From the NCBI GenBank assembly GCA_023954015.1, contig JAMLIS010000010.1:1-64000 (forward strand): a DNA stretch of 64,000 nucleotides, given 5' to 3'. The notes under the pieces are model-generated. The model was not told the DNA's origin. It did not search any database and saw nothing but the letters and a program-made list of their open reading frames with translations. A program made the position numbers and the translations under genes. The DNA is from Burkholderiaceae bacterium (GTDB lineage: Bacteria; Pseudomonadota; Gammaproteobacteria; Burkholderiales; Burkholderiaceae_E). This document shows, piece after piece, positions 29,645 to 38,948 of the stretch. Numbering within the stretch: the stretch's first letter is position 1; every line of letters begins with the position of its first letter.

Positions 29645-30348
29645 TGCTGCGCCTGCACGGCGTCGACGCCGGCTACGACTCGAGCCAGGTGCTGTTCGCG
29701 CTCGGCTTCGAGGTCGGCGAACGGCAGGTCGCATCGTTGATCGGCCGCAACGGCATGGGCAAGAGCACGACGGTGCGCGTCGTCATGGGAATGCTGCCGC
29801 TGCGTGCGGGGGGCATCGAGTTCGACGGATACGGCCTGTCCGGCATGCGGCCACATCGCATCGCACGCCTGGGAATCGGGCTCGTCCCCGAAGGACGGCG
29901 CATATTCGGCTCGCTCAGCGTCGAGGAGAACCTGCTGGCCACGGCGCGCCCCGCGGCGCAGGGCGACGCTCGCGGCTGGAGCCTCTCCCGCGTCTTCGAG
30001 CTGTTTCCCCGCCTCGGGGAGCGGCACGCGCAGGCCGCGCGCACGCTGTCGGGAGGCGAGCAGCAGATGCTGGCGATCGCACGGGCATTGATGACCAACC
30101 CGCGCCTGCTGATCCTCGACGAAGCCACCGAAGGTCTCGCACCGCTCGTGCGCCGCGAGATCTGGGCCTGCCTGCAGTTGCTGAAGAGCCAGGGGCAGAC
30201 GATTCTGGTCATCGACAAGAACCTTTCGGAAATGGCCGCGCTCGTCGATCGGCATCACATCCTGGAGAAGGGCCGCGTCGTGTGGCAGGGAACGCCGGCG
30301 GAGCTTCGTGCGCAACCGGAGCTGACGGCGCGATACCTCGGCGTGTAA
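29644..30348 (+). CDS. livF: Liv-type ABC transporter ATPase (LivF)
   Basis: This 234-aa subunit has Walker A GRNGMGKST, the typical LivF block GLVPEGRRIFGSLSVEENLL, signature LSGGEQQMLAIARAL and Walker B LLILDEATEGLAP. It is the last gene of the operon and pairs with LivG to power uptake of the operon's substrate. Confidence 0.95.
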   Translation: MLRLHGVDAGYDSSQVLFALGFEVGERQVASLIGRNGMGKSTTVRVVMGMLPLRAGGIEFDGYGLSGMRPHRIARLGIGLVPEGRRIFGSLSVEENLLATARPAAQGDARGWSLSRVFELFPRLGERHAQAARTLSGGEQQMLAIARALMTNPRLLILDEATEGLAPLVRREIWACLQLLKSQGQTILVIDKNLSEMAALVDRHHILEKGRVVWQGTPAELRAQPELTARYLGV

Positions 30349-30353
30349 TGCGG

Positions 30354-30368
30354 GACCGGACCCCGGTC
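30354..30368 (+). terminator. Weak hairpin after livF
   Basis: GACCGG (30354-30359) pairs perfectly with CCGGTC (30363-30368) around a three-base loop, eight bases after the livF stop. There is no U-tract, so it may be a processing or Rho-dependent end rather than a true intrinsic terminator. Confidence 0.35.
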
Positions 30369-30443
30369 ACGCGATTTCCGACAGAATGACGAGGCAGTCC
30401 GCGGAGGATCTCCTCTCGGTTGTGGAAGGACGTCGGAGGCATC

Positions 30444-30728
30444 ATGAAGGACAAGCGCGAGAAGAGAACCGGACCAGCGGCGCCGCCGTCGAACGCCGCC
30501 GCGCGCCGGGCACGCACGCAGCGGGGCGAGCGCAAAGAGCGCGAACGAGACGAATCCGTCGAGCACGGTCCGGCACAGCGCGACACGACGACGGCCCCGG
30601 TCAGCGGCGGCGCGATGAGCGGCACCGGCGTCCCCGTGCGCAGCCGCAGCCACTCGGGAACGACGACGACGCCGGGAGCCGGTCCGAACCCGAATCCGAT
30701 CGTCTCGCCCGACGGCGACGAACGGTGA
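30444..30728 (+). CDS. Small basic hypothetical protein, 94 aa
   Basis: ATG 30444 is preceded by GGAGG, the best evidence that it is translated. The sequence is hydrophilic and probably disordered, with a basic N-half (MKDKREKRTGP, ARRARTQRGERKERERDES) and a Gly/Ser/Thr/Pro-rich C-half. No family recognised. It stands alone between the Liv operon and a DUF3237 gene. Confidence 0.45.
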   Translation: MKDKREKRTGPAAPPSNAAARRARTQRGERKERERDESVEHGPAQRDTTTAPVSGGAMSGTGVPVRSRSHSGTTTTPGAGPNPNPIVSPDGDER

Positions 30729-30765
30729 GGCATCCGACCGCGACGCGTTGCCGCAGGAGCGGGCG

Positions 30766-31257
30766 ATGAACGAGTTGCCGCCCCCCGATCTGCGCCCCTG
30801 CCTTCGCCTGGACGTCGAGGTCGGCGCTCCGGTCGAGGTCGGTGCATCGGCTTCGTCCTTCGGGTACGGACATCGGCGCGTGATTCCGATCACCGGAGGA
30901 CGCGTGCAGTGCGAACACGTCGGCGGCACCTGGAAAGGACGCGTGCTGCCGGGCGGCGCCGATTTCCAGCGGATCGTCGGCGATCGCGCTGCGTGCCTGG
31001 AGGCGCGCTACGTGATCGAGACCGATGCGGGCGATCGGATCTACGTCGAGAATCACGCGCTGCGCAGCGGATCGGCGGACGACATCGGGCGGCTGGCGCG
31101 CGGCGAGCCGGTCGATCCGGCCCGCATCTACTTTCGCTGCATCCCGCGCTTCGAGACGGCTTCGCCCTCGCTCGCGTGGATGATGGAGCGGCTCTTCGTC
31201 GGCACCGGGGCCCGCCGGCCCGATCGCGTGGAGTTGCGGGTGTTCGAGGTGGCCTGA
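30766..31257 (+). CDS. DUF3237 family protein
   Basis: This 163-aa cytoplasmic protein has the DUF3237 pattern: VEVGAPVEVGASASSFGYGHRRVIPITGGRV, then WKGRVLPGGADFQRI, ARYVIETDAGDRIYVENHALR and a Tyr/Phe-rich end with FRCIPRFETASPSLAWMMERLFVG. The family forms a beta-barrel of unknown function, often beside catabolic genes. AGGAG precedes the ATG. It could belong with the upstream catabolic operon but is separated by 400 bp. Confidence 0.8.
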   Translation: MNELPPPDLRPCLRLDVEVGAPVEVGASASSFGYGHRRVIPITGGRVQCEHVGGTWKGRVLPGGADFQRIVGDRAACLEARYVIETDAGDRIYVENHALRSGSADDIGRLARGEPVDPARIYFRCIPRFETASPSLAWMMERLFVGTGARRPDRVELRVFEVA

Positions 31258-31315
31258 GCCGCGATGTTCGGATGGATGCGGCGACGCTCGGCAAGCGATG
31301 TCCGCCGCAGGAGCG

Positions 31316-31606
31316 TCAATCGTCGGCCTGGTAGCTCGACAGCAGCACGTCGGCGGCCAGCTGCCGGATCGGAATCAGCGCCTGGTACTCGTCCGAGCGA
31401 TGCCAGCCATCGATCGACGCGAGGTCCGGAAAGCGCAGCACGACGGTCTCCGCATACGGCTGCTGGCCGCTCAGCGTCTGCGCGAGGCGGCCGCGAAACA
31501 CGAGTTCGCCTCCCCAGCGCCTGAGCGTGCGCGGAACACTGCTGCGGTATTGCGCCCAGTGCGCCGCGTCGCGCACGTTCACGTGGCCGATGAGGTAGGC
31601 GGACAT
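31316..31606 (-). CDS. DUF1330 family protein
   Basis: This 96-aa protein of ferredoxin-like (dimeric alpha/beta barrel) fold begins MSAYLIGHVNVRDAAHWAQYRSSVP and contains the family block GRLAQTLSGQQPYAETVVLRFPDLASIDGWHRSDEYQALIPIR. ATG 31606 has GGAGAACC upstream. Function unknown; the family lies near monooxygenase-like small enzymes. Confidence 0.85.
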   Translation of the reverse strand: MSAYLIGHVNVRDAAHWAQYRSSVPRTLRRWGGELVFRGRLAQTLSGQQPYAETVVLRFPDLASIDGWHRSDEYQALIPIRQLAADVLLSSYQADD

Positions 31607-31820
31607 CCGGTTCTCCGTCTCGATGCTCGCGATGTGCGCCGCCTCCGGACGAATCGTCGAGCCTCCGTCATCGTGCCACATCGGGTGGTGCCGTTCGCGC
31701 CGCAGACTCGGGTGGTCGCGCGCGTTCGCGCCGCAGCCTCAGGAAGATCCGCGCGATCGCCCGGTCAGGTCCCGAACTTGCAACCCGCTCTCGTCGAGAT
31801 CGGATCACCGGAGCAAGGAA

Positions 31821-34370
31821 ATGGCGACGACGAGACCGAGTGGATGGCTCGCGCTTGCGGCTGTCGTGGTCGCGCTGATGGGCCTGTACCTGCTCGGGGC
31901 GGGTGCCTGGCTCGTGGCGCTCGGCGGCTCCTGGTACTACGCGGTCGCCGGCGCTGCGCTGCTGCTCGTCGCGGGGCTGCTGTGGCGAAGGCGGCGTGCG
32001 GCGCTGTGGCTGTATGCCGCGGTGGTGCTGGGCACTCTCGCCTGGGCGTTGTGGGAGTCCGGCCTCGACTGGTGGCCGCTCGCTGCGCGCGGCGACGTCG
32101 TCTTCGTCGTCGGCCTGCTGCTGATCAGTGCGTGGGTCGCGCGCGGCCTGGACGTCGACGACACGGCCGATCGCTCGCAGACCGCGGGCGATGACCAGCG
32201 GGATCTCGACCGTCCCCCCGACGCGCAGCGTGGTCCCCACAACGCGCAGCGCCATCGTCGATGGTGGCCGGCGCGCGCCGCACTCGCCGCTTCGCTTGCG
32301 CTCTTTCTCGTCACCGGCATCGTTTCGTGGTTCTCGCATCCGCATCGCATCGACGGCACGATCGCGCGCGACGCTGCGAACGGCGCTTCCCGGCCGCTGT
32401 CCGAAGTGCCGAAGGAAGACTGGCGCGCCTACGGTCGCACCCGGGCAGGCCGCCGATACTCGCCGCTGGCGCAGATCACGCCGCAGAACGTCTCGCAACT
32501 CACCGTCGCGTGGCGCTTCGAGACAGGCGACCTGCGCGGGCAGAAGGGCGATCCGCCCGAAACCACCTTCGAGGTCACGCCGCTGAAGATCGGCGAGCGC
32601 CTGTTCCTGTGCACGCCGCACCAGCACGTCATTGCGCTCGACGCGACGACCGGCGAGAAGATCTGGGAATACGACCCGAAGATCCGGGGCGCGCTCGCTT
32701 TGCAGCATCTCACCTGCCGTGGGCTGTCGTACGACGACGGCCGTGCGGCGCCACCACCGGGCGTCGAGCGCGACGCAGCAGCGGTGCGTCGATCGTCGAA
32801 GGCCGATCTTCCGGTTGCCGCCGTCGACGGGCCGACCGTCGCGCGCTGTGGCGCGAAGCTCTACATGCCGACGGCCGATGGGCGGATCATCGCGATCGAT
32901 CCGGATACCGGCTCGGTGTGCAAGGCCTTCGGCGACGGAAGCGGGCAGATCGACCTGTGGGCGAACATGCCGAACGTGAATCCGGGCGGCTACTACTCGA
33001 CGTCGCCCGTCGTCGTCGCGCACGGCCTGATCATCGTCGGCGGAACCGTACTGGACAACGTTTCGACGCACGAGACCTCCGGCGTGATTCGTGCGTACGA
33101 CGCGGACGGCGGCGCTCTCGTATGGAACTTCGATCCGGGCAACCCGGACGAGACTGCGCCGATCGCGCCCGACGCAACCTATACGCCGAACTCGCCGAAC
33201 AGCTGGTCGATCGCCAGCGTCGATCCGCAGCTCGGCCTCGTCTACCTGCCGATGGGCAACGCGCCGCCCGATCAGTACGGCGCGAAGCGCGGCCCTGCCG
33301 AGGAGCGATTCTCGTCGTCGGTGGTCGCGCTCGAACTCGACACCGGGAAACTGCGCTGGGTGTTCCAGACCGTGCACCACGATCTGTGGGATTACGACGT
33401 GCCGGCACAGCCGAGCCTCGTCGACCTGCGCATCGACGGGCAGACGGTACCGGCGCTGGTGCAGCCGACCAAGCAAGGCGATCTGTACGTGCTCGACCGG
33501 CGCAGCGGCAAGCCGCTGCTGCCCGTTGCGGAGAAGCCCGCGCCACAGGGTGCCGCGCTCGACGATCGCACCGCCCCGACGCAGCCGTCGTCGGCTTTGT
33601 CGTTCGCGCCGAAGCCGCTCGAGGGTCGCGACATGTGGGGTGCGACGATGTTCGACCAACTCGCGTGCCGTATCGCGTTCCACCGACTGCGCTACGACGG
33701 GCGGTTCACGCCGCCGTCGCGGCAGGGGACGCTGGTCTATCCGGGCAACTTCGGCGTGTTCAACTGGGGCGGCGTCGCGGTCGATCCGGTGCGCGAAGTC
33801 GCTTTCACGACGCCCGCGTATCTCGCCTTCGTCTCGAAGCTCGTGCCTCGCGCGAACGACCGGGAGCTCTACGTGCAGCCGGACGGAAGCGCGCCGCCGG
33901 GAAGCCTGCCCGCGCTGAACGAGAACTTCGGTGCACCGTTCGCGGTGAAGCTCGAACCCTTCGTTTCGCCGCTCGGCATTCCCTGCCAGGCGCCGCCGTG
34001 GGGCTACGTCGCCGCGGCAGACCTGCGCACCGGCGAGATCGTCTGGCGGCACCGCAACGGCACGGTGCGCGACCGCGCGCCGATCCCGCTGCCGTTCCGC
34101 ATGGGTGTGCCCGATCTCGGAGGACCGATCGTCACCGCCTCCGGCGTCGCGTTCCTGTCCGGCACGCTCGACTACTACGTACGCGGCTACGACGTCACGA
34201 CCGGCGAACAGTTGTGGCGGGCGCGCCTGCCCGCCGGTGGCCAGGCCACGCCGATGACGTACCTCGGAAAGGATGGCCGGCAATATCTCGTCGTCGTTGC
34301 CGGTGGTCACGGGTCGCTGGGTACGAAGGCCGGAGACTCGGTGATCGCCTATGCGCTGCCGAGCGGGTGA
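31821..34370 (+). CDS. gcd: Membrane-bound PQQ-dependent glucose dehydrogenase
   Basis: This 849-aa quinoprotein oxidises glucose to gluconolactone in the periplasm and passes electrons to ubiquinone. Five membrane helices lie in residues 1-170, with a long charged loop (about 108-148) before the fifth. An eight-bladed PQQ propeller follows, with WPLSEVPKEDWRAYGRT-type entry and repeated tryptophan-docking motifs such as ALDATTGEKIWEYD and LELDTGKLRWVFQTVHHDLWDYD. AAGGAA precedes ATG 31821. No pqq synthesis genes are in the window. The gluconate dehydrogenase genes from 35131 could take the product on to 2-ketogluconate. Confidence 0.92.
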   Translation: MATTRPSGWLALAAVVVALMGLYLLGAGAWLVALGGSWYYAVAGAALLLVAGLLWRRRRAALWLYAAVVLGTLAWALWESGLDWWPLAARGDVVFVVGLLLISAWVARGLDVDDTADRSQTAGDDQRDLDRPPDAQRGPHNAQRHRRWWPARAALAASLALFLVTGIVSWFSHPHRIDGTIARDAANGASRPLSEVPKEDWRAYGRTRAGRRYSPLAQITPQNVSQLTVAWRFETGDLRGQKGDPPETTFEVTPLKIGERLFLCTPHQHVIALDATTGEKIWEYDPKIRGALALQHLTCRGLSYDDGRAAPPPGVERDAAAVRRSSKADLPVAAVDGPTVARCGAKLYMPTADGRIIAIDPDTGSVCKAFGDGSGQIDLWANMPNVNPGGYYSTSPVVVAHGLIIVGGTVLDNVSTHETSGVIRAYDADGGALVWNFDPGNPDETAPIAPDATYTPNSPNSWSIASVDPQLGLVYLPMGNAPPDQYGAKRGPAEERFSSSVVALELDTGKLRWVFQTVHHDLWDYDVPAQPSLVDLRIDGQTVPALVQPTKQGDLYVLDRRSGKPLLPVAEKPAPQGAALDDRTAPTQPSSALSFAPKPLEGRDMWGATMFDQLACRIAFHRLRYDGRFTPPSRQGTLVYPGNFGVFNWGGVAVDPVREVAFTTPAYLAFVSKLVPRANDRELYVQPDGSAPPGSLPALNENFGAPFAVKLEPFVSPLGIPCQAPPWGYVAAADLRTGEIVWRHRNGTVRDRAPIPLPFRMGVPDLGGPIVTASGVAFLSGTLDYYVRGYDVTTGEQLWRARLPAGGQATPMTYLGKDGRQYLVVVAGGHGSLGTKAGDSVIAYALPSG

Positions 34371-34446
34371 AGCCCGCTTCCCGGCAGCCGGTTGCCGCGC
34401 CCGGCACGACGCTTGCTGCGCGCAACTTCCGATGAAGGAATTGCAC

Positions 34447-34953
34447 ATGGCCGACAGCACTCTCGATTACTCGGGCGAAGAGCCCCCCAAGACCGACCGG
34501 GGCAAGGGCGTGGGTTCGCTCGGCCCGAGCGACACCTCCGACTCGGGCAGTGACATCGTGGGAGCGCCCGGTCTGCGGGGTGCGCCCGATATCGGCCTGG
34601 AGGGAGGAACGCACGAGGACCTGGACGCCGGCGCCGGGACGAACACCGCCGGACCGGATATCGGCGACGGCAACCTTTCGAGCGACAGCGACGCATCGGG
34701 TACGGGCGAACGCGCGAGCGCCGGGCGCGATCCGGCGGAGACCGACCGCGACATCGGCGTCGATCGCATCGTGCCGGCCGATTCCGACCCGAGCACCGCC
34801 GATCCGCGCGACGACGTCGAGCGCTTTCGCCGCTCGGGAGCGCTCGCCGATGCCGATGCGCTCGGCGACGACGATGCGATCGGCAACCCGCGCGCGAGCG
34901 ACGACGCGAAGCTCGACGACGAAGGCCTGCTCGGCGAAGACGAGGGCGCGTAG
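34447..34953 (+). CDS. Acidic low-complexity protein, 168 aa
   Basis: This is a highly acidic, Gly/Asp/Ser-rich sequence with no signal peptide or membrane helix. It begins MADSTLDYSGEEPPKTDRGKG and ends in a run of Asp/Ala-rich units. GAAGGA precedes ATG 34447. Similar proteins in Burkholderiales are often labelled as chemotaxis-related, without evidence I know of. It looks intrinsically disordered; a stress or DNA-mimic role cannot be judged. The remnant right after its stop is described separately. Confidence 0.6.
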   Translation: MADSTLDYSGEEPPKTDRGKGVGSLGPSDTSDSGSDIVGAPGLRGAPDIGLEGGTHEDLDAGAGTNTAGPDIGDGNLSSDSDASGTGERASAGRDPAETDRDIGVDRIVPADSDPSTADPRDDVERFRRSGALADADALGDDDAIGNPRASDDAKLDDEGLLGEDEGA

Positions 34954-35052
34954 ACCTACCACCGCAGCCGGCTGCTGCACAAGCTGCAGGTGCCCAGCTT
35001 CGCCGGGCTGGTGCGCGTGGCGATCGAATGCGGGGTGGTTCCGAGCGGGTGA
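34954..35052 (+). pseudogene. Remnant of a NarL/FixJ-type response regulator C-terminus
   Basis: Directly after the stop of the acidic-protein gene and in the same frame, 32 codons read TYHRSRLLHKLQVPSFAGLVR, then VAIECGVVPSG and a TGA. This matches the end of a LuxR-type helix-turn-helix (typically V-K-T-H/Y-R-S-R-L-x-x-K-L-x-V ... L-V-R-F-A-I-x-x-G). There is no start, receiver domain or complete DNA-binding domain here, so it is a gene fragment left by a deletion. Confidence 0.6.
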
Positions 35053-35130
35053 GTCGACGTGCCCGCATCGCCGCGGGCATCGGTGTTGCGATCCGTTTCG
35101 CCGTGTGAACGACATGGCCGGAGCACTCGC

Positions 35131-35853
35131 ATGGCACCGACGCGCAGGGATCTCTTCCGGACGACGGCCGCGATGGGCGCGGCCGGCATTGCCAGCTGGC
35201 TGGCGCCGCCGGCGGCCGCGGCGGCCGAGGCGCAGTCGCTGCTGCCGCCGGCGGTGGCCGACACCTTCACCTGGGCCACCGAAGCCGAGCGCGCGTTCCT
35301 CGAGGCCGCGGTCGATCGGTTGATTCCTGCGGACGATCTCGGCCCGGGCGGGCGGGAGGCGGGCGTCGCGTTCTTCATCGACCAGCAGATGGGCGGGCCG
35401 TTCGGGCGTGCCGAGCGCTGGTACATGGCGGGTCCGTGGAAGGAAGGTACCGACACGCAGGGATACCAGCTCAAGCTCACGCCCGCGCAGCTCTATCGGC
35501 GGTCGATCGCCGCGATCGACGCGTATTGCGCCGCGCGCTACGGCGGCAAGGCGTTCGCACGGCTCGATGCGAAGACGCAGGACGAGGTGCTGCACGGACT
35601 GGAGAAGGGCGACATCGACCTTGACGGACCGCCGGCGAAGGATTTCTTCGAGATGCTCGTGCAGAACGCAACCGAAGGGTTCTTCGCCGATCCGATCTAC
35701 GGCGGCAATCGCGACTTCGCCGGCTGGAAGCTCGTCGGCTTCCCGGGTCCGCGCTACAACTACGTCGACGAGATCAAGCAGTTCGGAAAACCGTACCCGC
35801 TGCCCCCGGTAGGCCTTGCCGGCCGGGAGGGCGTGCCGTTGCGCAGGGGCTGA
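35131..35853 (+). CDS. Gluconate 2-dehydrogenase small subunit (subunit 3) with Tat signal
   Basis: This 240-aa protein has a twin-arginine signal (RRDLFRTTAAMGAAGIASWL), so it is exported folded with its flavoprotein partner. The body contains FLEAAVDRLIPADDLGPGGREAGVAFFIDQQMGG and a C-terminal YGGNRDFAGWKLVGFPGPRYNY block, as in family gluconate dehydrogenase subunit 3. It is the first gene of a three-gene operon, three bases before the GMC subunit. GGAG precedes the start. Confidence 0.9.
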   Translation: MAPTRRDLFRTTAAMGAAGIASWLAPPAAAAAEAQSLLPPAVADTFTWATEAERAFLEAAVDRLIPADDLGPGGREAGVAFFIDQQMGGPFGRAERWYMAGPWKEGTDTQGYQLKLTPAQLYRRSIAAIDAYCAARYGGKAFARLDAKTQDEVLHGLEKGDIDLDGPPAKDFFEMLVQNATEGFFADPIYGGNRDFAGWKLVGFPGPRYNYVDEIKQFGKPYPLPPVGLAGREGVPLRRG

Positions 35854-35856
35854 GCC

Positions 35857-37629
35857 ATGGCAGCGCGCAACGACCCCGTCGACGTCGTCCTGGTCGGTTT
35901 CGGCTGGACTGCCTCGATCCTCGCGAAGGAACTGACCGACGCCGGACTGCAGGTGCTGGCGATCGAGCGCGGCAAGGATCGGCACACGGTGCCCGATTTC
36001 GCGACCACGCACATCCAGGACGAACTGCGTTATGCGGTGCGCAACGGCTTGTTCGAGGAGCCGGTGCGCGAGACGCTGACCTTCCGCAACTCGCGCAGCC
36101 AGACGGCGCTGCCGATGCGACACCTCGGCTCGTTCCTTCCGGCCGCCGGCGTCGGAGGCGCCGGCGTGCACTGGAACGGCCAGACCTGGCGCTTCCTGCC
36201 GCAGGACTTCGTCGTGCGCTCGCATACCGAGCAGCGCTACGGGAAGGACTTCATTCCGCCGGAAATGACGATCCAGGACTGGGGCGTCACATACGAGGAT
36301 CTCGAGCCGTACTACGACCGCTTCGAGCACGTCTGCGGCGTGTCGGGCCGTGCCGGCAATCTGCAGGGCACGAAACAGCAGGGCGGCAATCCCTTCGAAG
36401 GACCGCGCCGGCGCGATTACCCGCTGCCGCCGCTCGAGCGCAGCTACGGCACGACGATCTTCGACAAGGCGGCGCAGGAGGCGGGCTTCCACCCGTTTCC
36501 GGCGCCGGCGGCCAACACGTCGAAGCCCTGGCGCAATCCCTATGGCGTGCAGATGGGGCAGTGCACGTACTGCGGCTTCTGCGAGTGGTTCGGCTGCGGC
36601 AACTATTCGAAGGCTTCGCCGCAGACGACGATCCTGCCGGTGCTGCTGGCCCGGGACAATTTTCGCTACAAGACGCTGTGCAACGTCACGCGCGTGAATA
36701 CCGACGCATCGGGAAAGCGGGCAACCGGCGTCACTTACGTCGACGTCGACGGACGCGAGTACGAGCAGCCGGCCGAGCTCGTCGTGTTGTGCGCGTACGC
36801 GCAGCACAACGTGCACCTGCTGCTGCTGTCGAAGATCGGCAAGCCGTACGACCCCGAGACCGGCGACGGCGTCGTCGGGCGCAACTACGCCTACCAGATC
36901 ACGTCGTCGGTCGACGTGATGCTGAACGAGGAGAACCTGAACCCGTTCATGGGTGCCGGCGCGCTCGGTCAGGCGATCGACGACTTCAACGGAGACAACT
37001 TCGATCACGCGCCGCACGGCTTCATCGGCGGCGGCTACATCGCCGTCTGGACGACCGGGGGGCGGCCGATCCTGCAGCAGCACAACGTGCCCGAGGGAAC
37101 GCCGAAATGGGGCGCGAAGTGGAAGCGCGCGCTGCACGAGAACTACTCGCGCAGCGTCTCGGTCGTCACGCACGGCAGCGTGATGAGCTACCGCGATGCA
37201 TATCTCGATCTCGATCCCACCTATCGCGACGACTACGGCAATCCGCTGTTGCGACTGACCTTCGACTTCCACCGCAACGAGCACGAGATGTCGCGCTTTC
37301 TCACCGATCGGGCCGCCGACATCGCGCAGGCGATGAAGCCGCGCTCGATCCACCGGAAGTATCGCGAGGGGCACTACAAGATCGTTCCGTACCAGACGAC
37401 GCACAACACGGGCGGCGCCGTGATGGGCGACGACCCGAAGACGAGCGTCGTCAATCGATACCTGCAGTCGTGGGACGTGCCCAACCTGTTCGTTCTCGGC
37501 GCTTCGGTGTTCCCGCAGAACCACGGCTACAACCCGACCGGCACGGTCGGTGCGCTCGCGTACTGGGCGGCCGACGCGATCCGCACGCGCTACCTGAAGA
37601 ACCCCGGGCAGCCGCTGGTGCGCACATAG
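35857..37629 (+). CDS. GMC-family flavoprotein, gluconate 2-dehydrogenase large subunit
   Basis: This 590-aa FAD enzyme has a dinucleotide fold at residues 8-40 (VVLVGFGWTASILAKELTDAG, ERG) and the GMC C-terminal block TTHNTGGAVMGDDPKTSVVN with FVLGASVFPQNHGYNPTGTVGALAYW, which holds the catalytic His-Asn pair. A cysteine cluster QCTYCGFCEWFGCG near residues 232-246 could bind an Fe-S centre, as reported for related FAD dehydrogenases. It lacks its own signal and would be carried through Tat by the small subunit. It would oxidise gluconate (or another sugar acid) in the periplasm. Confidence 0.92.
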   Translation: MAARNDPVDVVLVGFGWTASILAKELTDAGLQVLAIERGKDRHTVPDFATTHIQDELRYAVRNGLFEEPVRETLTFRNSRSQTALPMRHLGSFLPAAGVGGAGVHWNGQTWRFLPQDFVVRSHTEQRYGKDFIPPEMTIQDWGVTYEDLEPYYDRFEHVCGVSGRAGNLQGTKQQGGNPFEGPRRRDYPLPPLERSYGTTIFDKAAQEAGFHPFPAPAANTSKPWRNPYGVQMGQCTYCGFCEWFGCGNYSKASPQTTILPVLLARDNFRYKTLCNVTRVNTDASGKRATGVTYVDVDGREYEQPAELVVLCAYAQHNVHLLLLSKIGKPYDPETGDGVVGRNYAYQITSSVDVMLNEENLNPFMGAGALGQAIDDFNGDNFDHAPHGFIGGGYIAVWTTGGRPILQQHNVPEGTPKWGAKWKRALHENYSRSVSVVTHGSVMSYRDAYLDLDPTYRDDYGNPLLRLTFDFHRNEHEMSRFLTDRAADIAQAMKPRSIHRKYREGHYKIVPYQTTHNTGGAVMGDDPKTSVVNRYLQSWDVPNLFVLGASVFPQNHGYNPTGTVGALAYWAADAIRTRYLKNPGQPLVRT

Positions 37630-37648
37630 CGAGCGAGGGAGTCGAACC

Positions 37649-38923
37649 ATGCAGGCATGGAAGCGATCGGTGCTGTGGGCAGCGATGGCTGCCGCGGGCG
37701 CGTTCGGCGCGCCGGCCGACCTGGGCGCGCAAGGCACCACGTTCACGACGATCGAGCGGGGCAGGTATCTCGTCCAGGCCGGCGACTGCGAGGCCTGCCA
37801 CACGAATCCCGGCGACAAGCCCTTCGCGGGCGGGCTCGCGATCGCCACTCCTTTCGGCACGATCTACTCGACGAACATCACGCCCGACCAGCAGACCGGA
37901 ATCGGCAGGTATTCGGTCGACGATCTGTACGCGGCGATGCATCGCGGCGTTCGCCGCGACGGCGAATACCTGTATCCCGCCTTCCCGTATCCGTGGTTCA
38001 CCAGGGTTACGCGCGAGGACGTGCAGGCGATCAAGGCGTATCTCGACACGATCGAGCCGGTGCGCAAAGCCGACCGCGAGCCCGAACTGCCGTGGCCGCT
38101 GAGCATGCGCGTCGTGATGAAGGGCTGGAACGCGCTGTACCTGCACGAGGGGGAATATCGGCGAGACCCCGACAAGTCGGATGCGTGGAACCGCGGCGCG
38201 TATCTCGTCGAGGGCCTGGGGCATTGCGGTGCCTGCCACACCGACAAGAGCATGCTGGGCGGGCCGAAGCGCGACGAGCGCCTGCAGGGCGGCGACTTCG
38301 GCGAGCGCTGGTATGCGCCGTCGCTGGCCGGCGGCCTGCGCGAGGGGCTGGGCAACTGGAGCGAAAAGGAGATCGTCGAGTACCTGAAGACCGGCGCGAA
38401 TGCGCATTCGACGGCGGGCGGCCCGATGGGCGACGTGGTCCGCCACTCGACGCAGTACCTGCGCGACCAGGACCTGAAGTCGATTGCCGTCTACCTGAAG
38501 GATCTCCCTGCGCCGGCGAACGCGCGCCGGCGCGACGAAGCGAAGGCCGACGCCGGGCAGGCGTACGCGCGCGGCAAGGCCGTCTACCTCGACAACTGCA
38601 CCGGCTGCCACATGGAGGACGGCAAGGGGCTGCCCGGCATCTTCCCCGCGCTCGCCGGCAGCTCTGCCGTGCAATCGGCGAACGCCGACACGTTGCTGCA
38701 CATCGTTCTCGCCGGCGCCGCCGCGGTCGGGACGCCCGAGAAGCCGGTCGGTTTCCGGATGCCGGCCTTCGACTGGAAGCTGGGCGACGACGACGTCGCA
38801 GCGGTGATGAACTATGTCCGCAACGAATGGGGCAATCGGGCGCCCGACATCGACGCGACGGAAGTGGCGAAGGTGCGCGACAAGGTGCTGCAGACCGGAG
38901 GCGCCTCCGCCTCGGGCGGCTGA
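37649..38923 (+). CDS. Triheme cytochrome c subunit of gluconate 2-dehydrogenase
   Basis: This 424-aa membrane-anchored or periplasmic cytochrome has a signal peptide and three heme motifs: CEACH (47-51), CGACH (193-197) and CTGCH (317-321), each in its own domain. Such triheme subunits take electrons from GMC dehydrogenases and deliver them to ubiquinone. GAGGGAG precedes the start, 19 bases after the GMC gene. Confidence 0.92.
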   Translation: MQAWKRSVLWAAMAAAGAFGAPADLGAQGTTFTTIERGRYLVQAGDCEACHTNPGDKPFAGGLAIATPFGTIYSTNITPDQQTGIGRYSVDDLYAAMHRGVRRDGEYLYPAFPYPWFTRVTREDVQAIKAYLDTIEPVRKADREPELPWPLSMRVVMKGWNALYLHEGEYRRDPDKSDAWNRGAYLVEGLGHCGACHTDKSMLGGPKRDERLQGGDFGERWYAPSLAGGLREGLGNWSEKEIVEYLKTGANAHSTAGGPMGDVVRHSTQYLRDQDLKSIAVYLKDLPAPANARRRDEAKADAGQAYARGKAVYLDNCTGCHMEDGKGLPGIFPALAGSSAVQSANADTLLHIVLAGAAAVGTPEKPVGFRMPAFDWKLGDDDVAAVMNYVRNEWGNRAPDIDATEVAKVRDKVLQTGGASASGG

Positions 38924-38948
38924 GAGCCGGGCGGGCGGGGCGCATCCG

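Noticed and set aside
34195..37860. 1221-codon open frame on the minus strand
   Set aside because: It is antisense to gcd, the acidic-protein gene and the gluconate dehydrogenase genes, which have clear motifs and ribosome sites. Long antisense frames are expected in such GC-rich DNA.
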